Assembly: GCA_910580205.1 (NCBI GenBank)
Contig: CAJTVP010000002.1
Coordinates: 1 to 64,000, forward strand
Length of the DNA: 64,000 bases
Direction of reading: 5' to 3'
DNA from: an uncultured Eggerthellaceae bacterium
GTDB taxonomy: Bacteria; Actinomycetota; Coriobacteriia; Coriobacteriales; Eggerthellaceae
Under the pieces are notes generated by a model that did not search any database, was not told where the DNA came from, and was given only the letters and a program-made list of their open reading frames with translations. A program made the translations under genes and the position numbers. Numbering within the stretch: position 1 is the first letter of the stretch; each line of letters opens with the position of its first letter. This document shows, piece by piece, positions 1 through 8,410 of the stretch.

Positions 1-69
1 CGCGAGGCCGTGGGAGACCAGGACGTTCCGCCCGCGAGGGGCGCTTTCGCATATGCCCGTTTCGCGGGA

Positions 70-78
70 TGATAAAAT
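70..78 (+). promoter_or_regulatory. Extended -10 promoter, probably leaderless
   Basis: TG-A-TAAAAT (70-78) ends six bases before the ATG at 85, and there is no Shine-Dalgarno sequence. The transcript would start at or next to the start codon. The same spacing is seen before the genes starting at 6339 (minus), 6468, 26957 and 59381. Confidence 0.5.
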
Positions 79-84
79 CCGTTC

Positions 85-1938
85 ATGAGACATTCATGGA
101 ATGACAAAACCACCCATCTCATGATCTGCGTGCTTTTGGCTATAGCCTGCACGCTATTTTCGCGCTTCGCTGTTCCGTTCAGTCTCCAATACTCAATGAG
201 CTTGCTGCCGCTGGTCGTAGCGGTGGTGCTCTTCTTCCTGTTCCGTCATCGCCTTACTCGCACGATCGAAGCGCTCAGGCAAGGGCGAGCGCGCTATATC
301 ACCGTCTCTGTCATAACGGCGCTTTTGTTCGCCAGCTTTTTGATCGTCGGGTCCTGGAGCACCTGTGATGACGATCCTTCTTTCACGTTCCTGAACATCA
401 TCGCCATTTTCTTCGTGGCCATGCCGTTGCTCGTGGGGTTCGTTTGGTTGATGGATTGGCTGGATGAACGCTCTGGCACCATTCAAGCGCGCCGAGAAGC
501 GGTACCAGTCGAATCAGCGGGCTTCAACCGACGCTGGCTCATTGGCATCTTCGCCATTTTGCTCCTTTGCTGGTTCCCTATCTTTTTAGCCGCATTCCCC
601 GGCTTCTTCTGTTACGACATGACCGTAGGCGATATGCCGGAATACACTCAATGGACCACAGGTCCCCTTTGTGATCACCAGCCGGTGATTCATACGCTGT
701 TGATCGGCTTCTTGCTTGAGATGAGCCTGGCGCTCACGGGAAGCATCGACGGTGGGATCGTTGTATTCGTTGCCATCCAAGGGGTCATCGTCGCTGGTGT
801 CTTCACCTTCATGATAGATCAGATCAAGCGCGCAACAGGATCTTGGTTTTTGTCTATGGCTTCCCTGGTTTATCTAGCTTTCGATCCGCTCGTTTCCCTA
901 TTCGTGAATTGCACCGTGAAAGACACTTTGTTCTCCGCTTTCGTCATCTTGTTGGTAGGGCTTCTATTCAGCAAGGCTGTGACTGAAAAGAAGGTGAGCA
1001 CAGTAGGTTTTTGGATAGCGATGGGCGTGTCTGCTTTGGGGGTATGTCTGTTCAGGCCCAATGGCATTTATGCGTTCGTCATCGCGATTCCCTTCATCAT
1101 CTTCACTATGGCGAAGCGACCTGAACGTGCAAGAGCGGTGGCAACGAGCATCCTCGTATTAGTTCTCAGCTTTTCATGGTTCGGCCCGTTCGCTTCCATG
1201 CTGAATGTGCAGCCATCGCCCATTAAAACCTATAACGCTCTTTCCATACCTTCTCAGCAAATGGCCTGTGCTGTGACTGAGCACGCGCGGTCTTTGAAGA
1301 TCACTGAAATGGCCATGCTCTCTGAGCTGGATTATGGAATTGTGCAAGATGGCAAGCGTTCAATTCAGTATGTGCCTCGGTGCGCGGATGATGCTCGGTG
1401 GAACTTGTTGGAAATGGATGTGCCAGACATCCTGACGCTTTGGGCAGCATTGGGAATGAGCTATCCAAAAGAATATACGAAGGCACTCATCTATCAAACC
1501 GAAGGCGCATGGAATCCCTACGCGGTAGTCAATGTATATGAACAGGGCATCTATGAGGACCGTGAAACCTCTCTCTTCGCTTTCGATTGGGAAGAGCCGG
1601 CAGAATTCCATTCGCTCTTTCCTGCTCTCTTGGAACCTCTGCGTGAGATATCCGGTGGTTTGACGCTCCAGAACATCCCCCTGCTCTCCCTTCTTGTTTC
1701 GTTGCCATTTTACGTATGGATGATGATCCTGCTTCTGGCCCGCACGATCATCACGCGCGATCGAAGACTATACGCACCCGTAGCGCTTCTGGCGGTGCTT
1801 ACGCTTACGGCGCTTATGGGTCCTTGCGCTTTGGTGAGATATTATCTCTACCTTATATTCGGGTTGCCGATCATGGTCACCATGCTCGTGGTCTCAAAGT
1901 CACCCATGAAAAATCCTTCCAATGAACAAGCATTGTGA
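85..1938 (+). CDS. DUF6020-like polytopic membrane protein
   Basis: A 617-residue integral membrane protein with about 12 hydrophobic segments. Between TM segments near residues 170-210 it has the pattern FPGFFCYD...CDHQPVIHTL, which matches the (P)G..YD...DHHP..TL signature I associate with DUF6020 proteins. These are GT-C-like membrane proteins of Actinobacteria, often beside polysaccharide genes. A second, more distant copy with FPGTIYND...VDHHP lies at 8411-10180. The function is not established. An extracytoplasmic glycosyl- or acyl-transfer role is inferred from the fold class and from the GT2 and GtrA genes downstream. The start is chosen because a -10 box sits six bases upstream and no Shine-Dalgarno sequence precedes it. 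Confidence 0.75.
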   Translation: MRHSWNDKTTHLMICVLLAIACTLFSRFAVPFSLQYSMSLLPLVVAVVLFFLFRHRLTRTIEALRQGRARYITVSVITALLFASFLIVGSWSTCDDDPSFTFLNIIAIFFVAMPLLVGFVWLMDWLDERSGTIQARREAVPVESAGFNRRWLIGIFAILLLCWFPIFLAAFPGFFCYDMTVGDMPEYTQWTTGPLCDHQPVIHTLLIGFLLEMSLALTGSIDGGIVVFVAIQGVIVAGVFTFMIDQIKRATGSWFLSMASLVYLAFDPLVSLFVNCTVKDTLFSAFVILLVGLLFSKAVTEKKVSTVGFWIAMGVSALGVCLFRPNGIYAFVIAIPFIIFTMAKRPERARAVATSILVLVLSFSWFGPFASMLNVQPSPIKTYNALSIPSQQMACAVTEHARSLKITEMAMLSELDYGIVQDGKRSIQYVPRCADDARWNLLEMDVPDILTLWAALGMSYPKEYTKALIYQTEGAWNPYAVVNVYEQGIYEDRETSLFAFDWEEPAEFHSLFPALLEPLREISGGLTLQNIPLLSLLVSLPFYVWMMILLLARTIITRDRRLYAPVALLAVLTLTALMGPCALVRYYLYLIFGLPIMVTMLVVSKSPMKNPSNEQAL

Positions 1939-2055
1939 TGCATGTTTTTTGATTGATATGTGAGCATGACCGATCGGCTGATGTGTCAATTTGGTCGAAT
2001 ATCTTGCAAAGGAATCAATGCAGTGCCCTACGTGCAATAATGACTTGCAAAAGCG

Positions 2056-2832
2056 GTGATTGGGAAATATGCAGAGCAGAAAAGGTATGCCGTGTCTGAT
2101 ACGTTGTACATTGTGATGCCGGCTTACAACGAGGCGGAGAATATCGCTTCTGTTGTAGAGCAATGGCATCCTGTCGTCAGCAAGATCAACGAAAACGCTC
2201 AAAGTCAAGACAGCAAGCTGGTCATCTTCAATGACGGAAGCAAAGACGATACGCTGAGCGTGCTTCAGTCATTAGAAGCGTTCCACCCTTACTTGCAAGT
2301 GGTGGATAAGCCTAATTCCGGACATGGTGCTACGCTGATCGAGGCGTATGAATACGCGCTTTCCCATGGCGCGGATTTCGTATTCCAGACAGATAGTGAC
2401 GGTCAGACGGATCCAGACGAGTTCTGGGCATTTTGGGAATCACGCGATGAGAATGACATGGTCATCGGCGCTCGGAGTGAAAGGCAGGATGGTTTCGCCA
2501 GGGTCGTTATTGCGAAAGTGTTGAGATTCGTAGTGAAACGATCATTTGGCGTTGAATGTGAAGACGTGAACACGTCATTCAGACTGATGAGCGCGGAAAC
2601 GCTGCAGAAAAATCTCGCTTTCGTTCCGAGGGGCTTCAATTTGACGAATGTGCTCTTGACCGTCGTCTATACCAAGCAAGGCCAGAGGATCAAATACATT
2701 CCCATCACGTTCAAGCAAAGGCAAGGCGGCGTCAACTCGATCAACGTGAAAAGCATCATAGGCATCGGGAAACAGGCCGTGAAGGACTTCCGTGAATTGA
2801 ATGCAACGGCTATCGGAGATCTGCACGCATGA
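2056..2832 (+). CDS. GT2 family glycosyltransferase (polyprenyl-phosphate sugar synthase-like)
   Basis: A 258-residue GT-A glycosyltransferase of family 2. YIVMPAYNEAENI near residues 18-30, LVIFNDGSKDDT near 55-66 and TDSDGQTDP near 113-121 are the nucleotide-binding and DxD metal-binding motifs. A C-terminal stretch with FKQRQGGVNSIN resembles dolichol-phosphate-mannose synthases. It probably moves a sugar from a nucleotide donor to polyprenyl phosphate at the inner membrane face. The stop overlaps the start of the GtrA gene by four bases (ATGA), so the two are translationally coupled. That pairing is typical of GtrB/GtrA modules that make and flip a lipid-linked sugar. The start is GTG; no in-frame ATG fits better. 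Confidence 0.88.
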   Translation: MIGKYAEQKRYAVSDTLYIVMPAYNEAENIASVVEQWHPVVSKINENAQSQDSKLVIFNDGSKDDTLSVLQSLEAFHPYLQVVDKPNSGHGATLIEAYEYALSHGADFVFQTDSDGQTDPDEFWAFWESRDENDMVIGARSERQDGFARVVIAKVLRFVVKRSFGVECEDVNTSFRLMSAETLQKNLAFVPRGFNLTNVLLTVVYTKQGQRIKYIPITFKQRQGGVNSINVKSIIGIGKQAVKDFRELNATAIGDLHA

Positions 2833-3290
2833 GCGAAGCAGCCAAGATGGATGACCGCGAAACAAACGTCAAAAACGCACCAAAGAAGCAGCTTATCAAA
2901 GAGGTGGTTCTGTATGGAATCATCGGATGCAGTGCTTCAGGGTTCGATTTCGCGCTGTTCTTCATCTTCGCGTCATTGCTCGGCTTCGACCAGTTCATAG
3001 TCAACATCTTCACCGTATATGCCGGTATGACCCTCAGCTTCATCTTGAACAGGAACTTCAACTTCAAGGTGAAGGACAACACGGCGAAGCGCGCAGTCAT
3101 GTTCTATTGTGTAGGGACATTGGGCTTGCTGCTCTCAGAGTTCATCCTTTTCATCGGCAGTTCTCTGGGTTTAGAAGTCTTGATCACGAAGATCATATCC
3201 ATCTTCATCGTTGCGCTGTTCCAATTCATCCTCAACAAATTCATCTCCTTTGGATACCGCTTCGACAAGGCGCGTGAAACGAAGAAGTAA
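2829..3290 (+). CDS. GtrA family membrane protein (lipid-linked sugar flippase-like)
   Basis: A 153-residue protein with four predicted TM helices. It has the GtrA hallmarks: an early YGIIGCSASGFDFALFF helix, SFILNRNFNFK in the middle loop and FILNKFISFGYRF at the end. GtrA proteins are thought to flip polyprenyl-phosphate-linked sugars across the membrane. It overlaps the GT2 gene by four bases. The pair would supply an outer-face sugar donor to a GT-C transferase, and polytopic candidates flank it at 85, 4564, 6468 and 8411. Confidence 0.88.
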   Translation: MSEAAKMDDRETNVKNAPKKQLIKEVVLYGIIGCSASGFDFALFFIFASLLGFDQFIVNIFTVYAGMTLSFILNRNFNFKVKDNTAKRAVMFYCVGTLGLLLSEFILFIGSSLGLEVLITKIISIFIVALFQFILNKFISFGYRFDKARETKK

Positions 3291-3321
3291 GCCTTGTTCG
3301 GCAGCCATGCCTGCAGTTCGG

Positions 3322-3330
3322 TGATACACT
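3322..3330 (+). promoter_or_regulatory. Extended -10 promoter for the PaaK-type ligase
   Basis: TG-A-TACACT, the same extended -10 as at 6453-6461. Here a ~30-base leader with GGAAGG (3353-3358) follows, so this transcript is leadered. Confidence 0.4.
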
Positions 3331-3363
3331 GGCAGGCGCACGAACGCGGACGGAAGGCCAGTT

Positions 3364-4605
3364 ATGCAGATCACTCCCGAGCAGATGGAGCTCATTCGCG
3401 AGGAGCTTCGCACGATCAAGGATCGCTCTTCGTTTTACGCGAACAAGTTCAAGGACATAGACGTTCAAGACGTGGCAATGCAGGCGGATTTTGAGCAGTT
3501 GCCCTTTTCTGAGAAGGATGATCTTCGCCGTGCATATCCTCTGGGGTTGCAGGCGGTCCCGGATGCGGACATCGTGCGCATCCACTCCTCCAGCGGCACC
3601 ACTGGTACGCCGGTCATCATCCCCTACACTGCTCAGGACGTGACGGACTGGGCCATCCAGTTCGCCCGATGCTTCGAGGTGGCGGGCGTGGGCGTGCTGG
3701 ACCGCGTGCAGATCACGCCCGGTTACGGCCTTTGGACCGCTGGTATTGGCTTTCAGGCAGGCTGCGAACGGCTGGGCGCCATGGCCATCCCCATGGGTCC
3801 GGGCAACACCGAGAAGCAGCTGCGCATGATGGAGGATCTGGGTTCCACGGTGCTCTGTGCAACCTCCTCCTATGCCCTTTTGCTGGCTGAAGAGATCAGC
3901 CGCCGCGGCATCCGCGATAAGCTCAAATTGCGCAAAGGCGTGATCGGCAGTGAACGCTGGGGCGACAAGATGCGCCAGCGCATCGCCGGTGAGCTGGGCG
4001 TGGAGATCTATGACATCTATGGCCTCACAGAGATCTACGGGCCAGGCATCGGCATCTCTTGCGATGAGCATCATGGCATGCATATTTGGGACGACTACTG
4101 CTACATAGAAGTAGTGGACCCCGCTACGGGCGCACCGCTGCCGGACGGCGAAGTGGGTGAGCTGGTCATCACCACGTTGCGCAAACAGGGGGCTCCGCTC
4201 ATTCGCTATCGCACTCACGACCTGACGCGCATCCTGCCCGGAGGCTGCGCGTGCGGTCTGGGGGAGCGTCATCCGCGCATCGACACGCTGACCGGGCGCA
4301 CGGACGATATGTTCAAGGTGAAGGGCTGCAACATCTTCCCAGCGCAGGTGGAAGAGGTCATAGCCATCACCAATGGCACGTCCAGCGAATACCAGGTCAT
4401 GATCGAGAACATCAGCGGGACGGATGTGCTCACGGTGCTTTTTGAGACGGATCGCGAAGGGGAAGAGCGCGAACGCACCGAACAGGAGCTGGCCACCATC
4501 TTCAAGGCGAAGATAGGATGCACTCCAGAGGCGAAAGGTGTGCCGTTGGGCGAGCTGCCGCGTTCAGAGAAGAAGACTAAGCGCATCTTCGACAGCCGAT
4601 ACTGA
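3364..4605 (+). CDS. PaaK-type phenylacetate-CoA ligase family protein
   Basis: A 413-residue adenylate-forming ligase. HSSSGTTGTPVII at residues 74-86 is the P-loop. YDIYGLTEIYGPG and LIRYRTHDLTRI are the A5-A7 core motifs, and the C-terminus has GRTDDMFKVKGCNIFP followed by the small AMP-binding C-domain. The length fits the short PaaK family, which activates aryl or other carboxylates to acyl-CoA. The substrate cannot be read from the sequence; such proteins are common in several copies in Eggerthellaceae. A Shine-Dalgarno GGAAGG precedes the ATG. The 3' end overlaps the convergent membrane-protein gene by 42 bp. Confidence 0.85.
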   Translation: MQITPEQMELIREELRTIKDRSSFYANKFKDIDVQDVAMQADFEQLPFSEKDDLRRAYPLGLQAVPDADIVRIHSSSGTTGTPVIIPYTAQDVTDWAIQFARCFEVAGVGVLDRVQITPGYGLWTAGIGFQAGCERLGAMAIPMGPGNTEKQLRMMEDLGSTVLCATSSYALLLAEEISRRGIRDKLKLRKGVIGSERWGDKMRQRIAGELGVEIYDIYGLTEIYGPGIGISCDEHHGMHIWDDYCYIEVVDPATGAPLPDGEVGELVITTLRKQGAPLIRYRTHDLTRILPGGCACGLGERHPRIDTLTGRTDDMFKVKGCNIFPAQVEEVIAITNGTSSEYQVMIENISGTDVLTVLFETDREGEERERTEQELATIFKAKIGCTPEAKGVPLGELPRSEKKTKRIFDSRY

Positions 4606-6339
4606 CGAAGGCCAGCAAAGATGCTTGACCAGCTCGCAGTTCATCCGAACAGACTCCAACGTTAGCCGCTTGTTTGTGATGCTCGGATCGCTCGTTGTTT
4701 CAGCTTGCTTGCGGCTTTGCCATTTAGAAGAAACAGCGCACGCGAGCTCTCTCCATCCCAGAGGTGCCAAGATGAGGAAAAAGGAGCTGTACAGGAATAC
4801 ATAGCGTGGCCCTGTTTCGAAGATGAGCAGATAGGCGCTATAGACCAACAACGCGACGCAGATGACAAGCTCTGTACGGCTGGGATGTCGTCGCAAAAAA
4901 CAGAGGATGCATCCCATGAGTATGACCGTCCAGATCACTTGGGCAAAAAAGGTATAAGGGCATTTCAGTTCGGGGGCAAGCGTCCCTGTCTGCTTTATCG
5001 GGTGTTCCAGCCCGTAGAGATCGCGCACGGCAGCATTGTCTCCGAAGATCTTCTCAATAAAATCTCCACCCCAGAAGAAGCTGCCATTTCCGTAGGTCGT
5101 CATCATCTTTGAGAAGAGCTGGTCAGCCACCCCTGCCGGCCCCCATTCAACGATCCGGTTTTGCCAGCTTTTCAAATTCGCAGCATCCCGGTCCGCTTTG
5201 TTCTCATAGGAAATGGAATGTTCGTAGACCTGCATGTCAAAAACTCCTCTGGTCGCCCCCATGCCCATCATGAGAAAGTGAGGTGTTCCCAACTCCCATT
5301 CCGCATCAATGACAACATCAGGAACGTTTTTGATGGCTTGGCATACGCCAAGGGAAGCTGAAGCTGCCACCACGCATGCCAGCACGATCATCGCTGCTTT
5401 CTTCCAGGCCGGTGCAGCGCTTGCAGATCGCTCTCCGGAAGCCGTGCCTTCGCGTTCTGCGGCTTCGCGTTGAAGAGCCCTCTGAATGCATTGGCATCCC
5501 TCCACGAAGATGATGGCACCTAGAACAGCCAAGGTGGTCACTTTCATGAAGGATCCGAAAACGCTCACGCCTATGATCAGGGGCCATTTGAAGAAAGGCT
5601 TCTTTGCGCACGTGTACAGATAGACCAAGAGCGCCGGGAAGATCACCCCGTAAGAATCTGTGTAAGGAGTTTGAGCGATAGGGGCGGTGCCCACCCAGAG
5701 CGCACCCAGGATGAACGTTATTGTTGCCGCTTCGGCGCCTGCCAGCTTGTGCGTGGTGAGCATAGCGAAAGCAATGGCAGCGGTGGTGAGAAAACACCCT
5801 CCCGCTATGAGGCATATATGAGGATCGGCGCCAACTGCATGGGCGGCAAAAGTGATCAGGGTGAAAACGCCTTCGCAGAAAAGATTGTGGGGGAAATATG
5901 AATAATAATAAGAATACGCTTTTTGCTGACCGACATCGCATAGTATTCCTGAATCTGCAGATGCCAAGTATCCCATGCTGTTGACCAGCCAAGCCTGCAC
6001 AAGAAGCAGCATCACTGAAGCGACCCCCGTGACGATCAAGAAACGCTTCCGATCCTTCAGAGTTTCCCAGATGCCCAAACTGCGCATTCGCCATGCTGCA
6101 GCAAGGAATAGACCGCTCACGCTCAAGGCAATCAGCAAAATCCAGGGGCTATTCCCTTCTTTCACCCAAATGTTGTAGAAAGAATAATCATAGATCGTTG
6201 AAAACAGCATCACGCATATCAGGGCCGCTGACAGAAAGGCTAGATACAGATACATGAGCCCATGGGGCAGGCTGCCGAAAAAGCCCGCAACGCGCGCGGT
6301 GCTTTTTGTTCCGTGTTGTGTGCTGTGTATTTCGTCCAT
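4564..6339 (-). CDS. Polytopic membrane protein, GT-C/GT39-like
   Basis: A 591-residue membrane protein with 11-13 TM segments. It is a paralogue of the divergent gene at 6468-8162: both have YYYSYFPHNLF- or LYYSSFPNNYF-type loops near residue 150, an HFLMMGM(N)-type loop, and a C-terminal W-hydrophobic-FLLLFE/ETGPRYVFLYSSF segment. The order of TM segments and aromatic loops fits dolichyl-phosphate-mannose mannosyltransferase-like (GT39/GT-C) proteins, but no catalytic residue can be assigned safely. The ATG follows TATCAT by six bases with no Shine-Dalgarno sequence. The C-terminal codons overlap the PaaK-type gene tail to tail. Confidence 0.75.
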   Translation of the reverse strand: MDEIHSTQHGTKSTARVAGFFGSLPHGLMYLYLAFLSAALICVMLFSTIYDYSFYNIWVKEGNSPWILLIALSVSGLFLAAAWRMRSLGIWETLKDRKRFLIVTGVASVMLLLVQAWLVNSMGYLASADSGILCDVGQQKAYSYYYSYFPHNLFCEGVFTLITFAAHAVGADPHICLIAGGCFLTTAAIAFAMLTTHKLAGAEAATITFILGALWVGTAPIAQTPYTDSYGVIFPALLVYLYTCAKKPFFKWPLIIGVSVFGSFMKVTTLAVLGAIIFVEGCQCIQRALQREAAEREGTASGERSASAAPAWKKAAMIVLACVVAASASLGVCQAIKNVPDVVIDAEWELGTPHFLMMGMGATRGVFDMQVYEHSISYENKADRDAANLKSWQNRIVEWGPAGVADQLFSKMMTTYGNGSFFWGGDFIEKIFGDNAAVRDLYGLEHPIKQTGTLAPELKCPYTFFAQVIWTVILMGCILCFLRRHPSRTELVICVALLVYSAYLLIFETGPRYVFLYSSFFLILAPLGWRELACAVSSKWQSRKQAETTSDPSITNKRLTLESVRMNCELVKHLCWPSSVSAVEDALSLLL

Positions 6340-6345
6340 GATGAC

Positions 6346-6351
6346 ATGATA
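6346..6351 (-). promoter_or_regulatory. -10 box of a probable leaderless transcript
   Basis: On the minus strand TATCAT ends six bases before the ATG at 6339. No Shine-Dalgarno sequence is present. It lies back to back with the extended -10 at 6453-6461. Confidence 0.4.
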
Positions 6352-6452
6352 CCTAAGCGCTGATATGCCGATGAAAGACGCGCGGGCATCATGCTCATTT
6401 TGGCGACGTTCCGGTATCGAGCGTGATCAGCATGGCATTTATGCATCCGTGC

Positions 6453-6461
6453 TGATACACT
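6453..6461 (+). promoter_or_regulatory. Extended -10 promoter, probably leaderless
   Basis: TG-A-TACACT ends six bases before the ATG at 6468. There is no Shine-Dalgarno sequence. Confidence 0.5.
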
Positions 6462-6467
6462 CTTGGC

Positions 6468-8162
6468 ATGGGCGAAACGGATCCTCAATCAAAAGCTCAA
6501 AGCTGCCTGGCAGGGCGTTTCTTCGCATTCGTTCCGCGCATGCTTCGCAACGCTTTCGTGGGGTATGTCATGTTGGCCCTTGTCTTGGTGACCATCGTCG
6601 CGCCCTTCGTCGACTTTCGCACCGCTTGGGCCCTTACGCCTTACAACATCATTTGTCTCGTCGTCGCGGTCGTCGCTGGGCTGGCGGTGTGCTTCCTTCA
6701 GCGGCTTATCCGTTCGCGCCTTCGTGACCGAAAGCTTGGCAATGTGATCGGTTCTCATGAGTTCACCGCAATCGTGCTCATTGGCTGCGCGGCTCTTCTT
6801 CTATATCAGATCGTCCTTGTGAGCAGTCTTACGCTCAAGGGCTACGATTGGGATTCTCCGTTGATGCTCAACATTCAAAACCGAAGCGTTCGCTCTCTGT
6901 ACTATTCGTCATTCCCGAACAACTATTTTCTGGGTGGCGTTTTTGCGTTAGTGGATGCGTTCGCACGTTCACTGCGGTTGCTGCCACAGCCCGTAGACTG
7001 TCTCATCAGCGCTGCCCTTGTCACGGTTTCGGTCGGGTTGATCTCTTTCGTTGCGCGGAAGCTGGGAGGAGAGCGCGTCGGGCTGGGCGTGTTCGGTGTG
7101 TCTTTCGTGCTCTGCGGCATGTCGCCGTGGACATTGATCCCCTATTCGGATTCGTTCGGCATCTTCTGTCCTACTATGGTGTTGTTCGCGTTCGTATGCC
7201 TGAAGCGCCTTGCGGTGAAATGGAGCACCATCATCTTCTTCGCCTATGTGGGTTATTGCATCAAGCCTACATCCTTGTTCATATTGGCTGCCATCGTTTT
7301 GGTTTGCGGATGCCAATGGGTCTCTGCGCGGCTGCGAAGGAGCCGGTCAAACATGCAGCCATCGCAGGAAGCAGCGGCGAAGAATGTGGAGGCGCAGGAT
7401 TCTTTTACAGGGGGGCCGACAAAGGTCCGCACGGTGATGACCATCGTGGCAAGCAGCATCCTGGCGCTCGGTTTGGCCTTCGCATTCACCACAGCCGTGA
7501 AGGAAGCGAATGGTGTGGAGATCGATCCTGAAAGGGAAGTGAGCATCACGCATTTCCTCATGATGGGATTCAACGCAGAAGCTCAAGGCATGCACTCGGT
7601 GGAAGATAAGAGCATGACGGTCGCGGAAGAGACGCCTGAGGATAGGGCGCGCATGAACATGGATGTCTGGCGTGAGCGTGTTTTGGATATGGGCTTTGGG
7701 GGCGTCGCTAAGCTCATGGTTCAAAAGACGCTCATCAACTATTCTTCCGGTGATTTCGGATGGGCTCCAGATGGCTTCTTGGGCGCCGTCAAAGAGGTTG
7801 AAGGGGATAACGCGTTCTTTCAGCGTTTCTATGACATCCAGCCTACTCCTATGCGTGTCATTGACGGGAAGATGGGAGTACTGGCGGTGCAGGAGCGTGT
7901 GGATCAAGATGTTCCATCTGTCTACGATGTCATCTGCCAGGTCCTTTGGATGTTCGTGTTGGCAGGGATCGCACTCACGCTGTTGGCGCGCAGGCCCGCA
8001 AAGCCAGAGATGGTGGTCGCCGTCACGTTGTTGTTCTTGAGCGGTTTCTTGCTATTGTTCGAGTGCAGTGCTCGGTATCTGTTCTTGTATTCTCCCTATT
8101 TTGTTTTGTTGGGCGTTCTTGGCTGGCAGCGGCTCTATCAGCGTATAGGTGCTTCTGGCTGA
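6468..8162 (+). CDS. Polytopic membrane protein, GT-C/GT39-like
   Basis: A 564-residue membrane protein and diverged paralogue of the minus-strand gene at 4564-6339; the two are head to head around a 128-bp spacer. The shared loops are SSFPNNYFLGGVFAL near residue 145, ITHFLMMGFNAEAQG near residue 360, and the final LLLFECSARYLFLYSPYF helix. A highly polar loop around residues 285-315 separates TM blocks. Function is inferred only as a membrane glycosyltransferase or related envelope protein, from topology and the neighbouring GT2/GtrA pair. Confidence 0.75.
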   Translation: MGETDPQSKAQSCLAGRFFAFVPRMLRNAFVGYVMLALVLVTIVAPFVDFRTAWALTPYNIICLVVAVVAGLAVCFLQRLIRSRLRDRKLGNVIGSHEFTAIVLIGCAALLLYQIVLVSSLTLKGYDWDSPLMLNIQNRSVRSLYYSSFPNNYFLGGVFALVDAFARSLRLLPQPVDCLISAALVTVSVGLISFVARKLGGERVGLGVFGVSFVLCGMSPWTLIPYSDSFGIFCPTMVLFAFVCLKRLAVKWSTIIFFAYVGYCIKPTSLFILAAIVLVCGCQWVSARLRRSRSNMQPSQEAAAKNVEAQDSFTGGPTKVRTVMTIVASSILALGLAFAFTTAVKEANGVEIDPEREVSITHFLMMGFNAEAQGMHSVEDKSMTVAEETPEDRARMNMDVWRERVLDMGFGGVAKLMVQKTLINYSSGDFGWAPDGFLGAVKEVEGDNAFFQRFYDIQPTPMRVIDGKMGVLAVQERVDQDVPSVYDVICQVLWMFVLAGIALTLLARRPAKPEMVVAVTLLFLSGFLLLFECSARYLFLYSPYFVLLGVLGWQRLYQRIGASG

Positions 8163-8245
8163 GGGACGCATCTGACTGGTGAGGATGCTCGCCAGTCCGT
8201 CAATGCAGGTCGAGCATGTATGTTTCGAAAGGCAGCAAGCAGCGT

Positions 8246-8341
8246 ATGTTCATCAAAACCATTCGCACCATGGCACCAGCTCAATGGGCCCTCCTTATTT
8301 TGATCTCAGCCTTCATCTCCTTTTGCTGTGTGTTCGGATAG
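8246..8341 (+). other. In-frame 5' extension of the DUF6020 gene, ended by an amber codon
   Basis: From ATG 8246 (or ATG 8216, same frame) the frame codes MFIKTIRTMAPAQWALLI followed by a hydrophobic helix ending FCCVFG. It then meets TAG at 8339-8341. The same frame continues without interruption through SYGSSESGG into the annotated membrane protein. The extension therefore looks like the true first TM segment, separated by one nonsense codon. Confidence 0.6.
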
Positions 8342-8410
8342 TCCTATGGTTCCAGTGAATCGGGTGGTGCAGCTACCATCCCCACGTTCGCGGCCTTCGC
8401 TCTTTCTTGC

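Noticed and set aside
3241..4272. A 343-codon minus-strand frame opposite the PaaK-type ligase
   Set aside because: It is a shadow of a well-supported adenylate-forming enzyme, and its product is Ala/His/Arg-rich without motifs.
8339..8341. Stop codon as selenocysteine or pyrrolysine
   Set aside because: Selenocysteine uses TGA, not TAG. No pyrrolysine genes or methylamine context are present, and the position is in a loop of a membrane protein.
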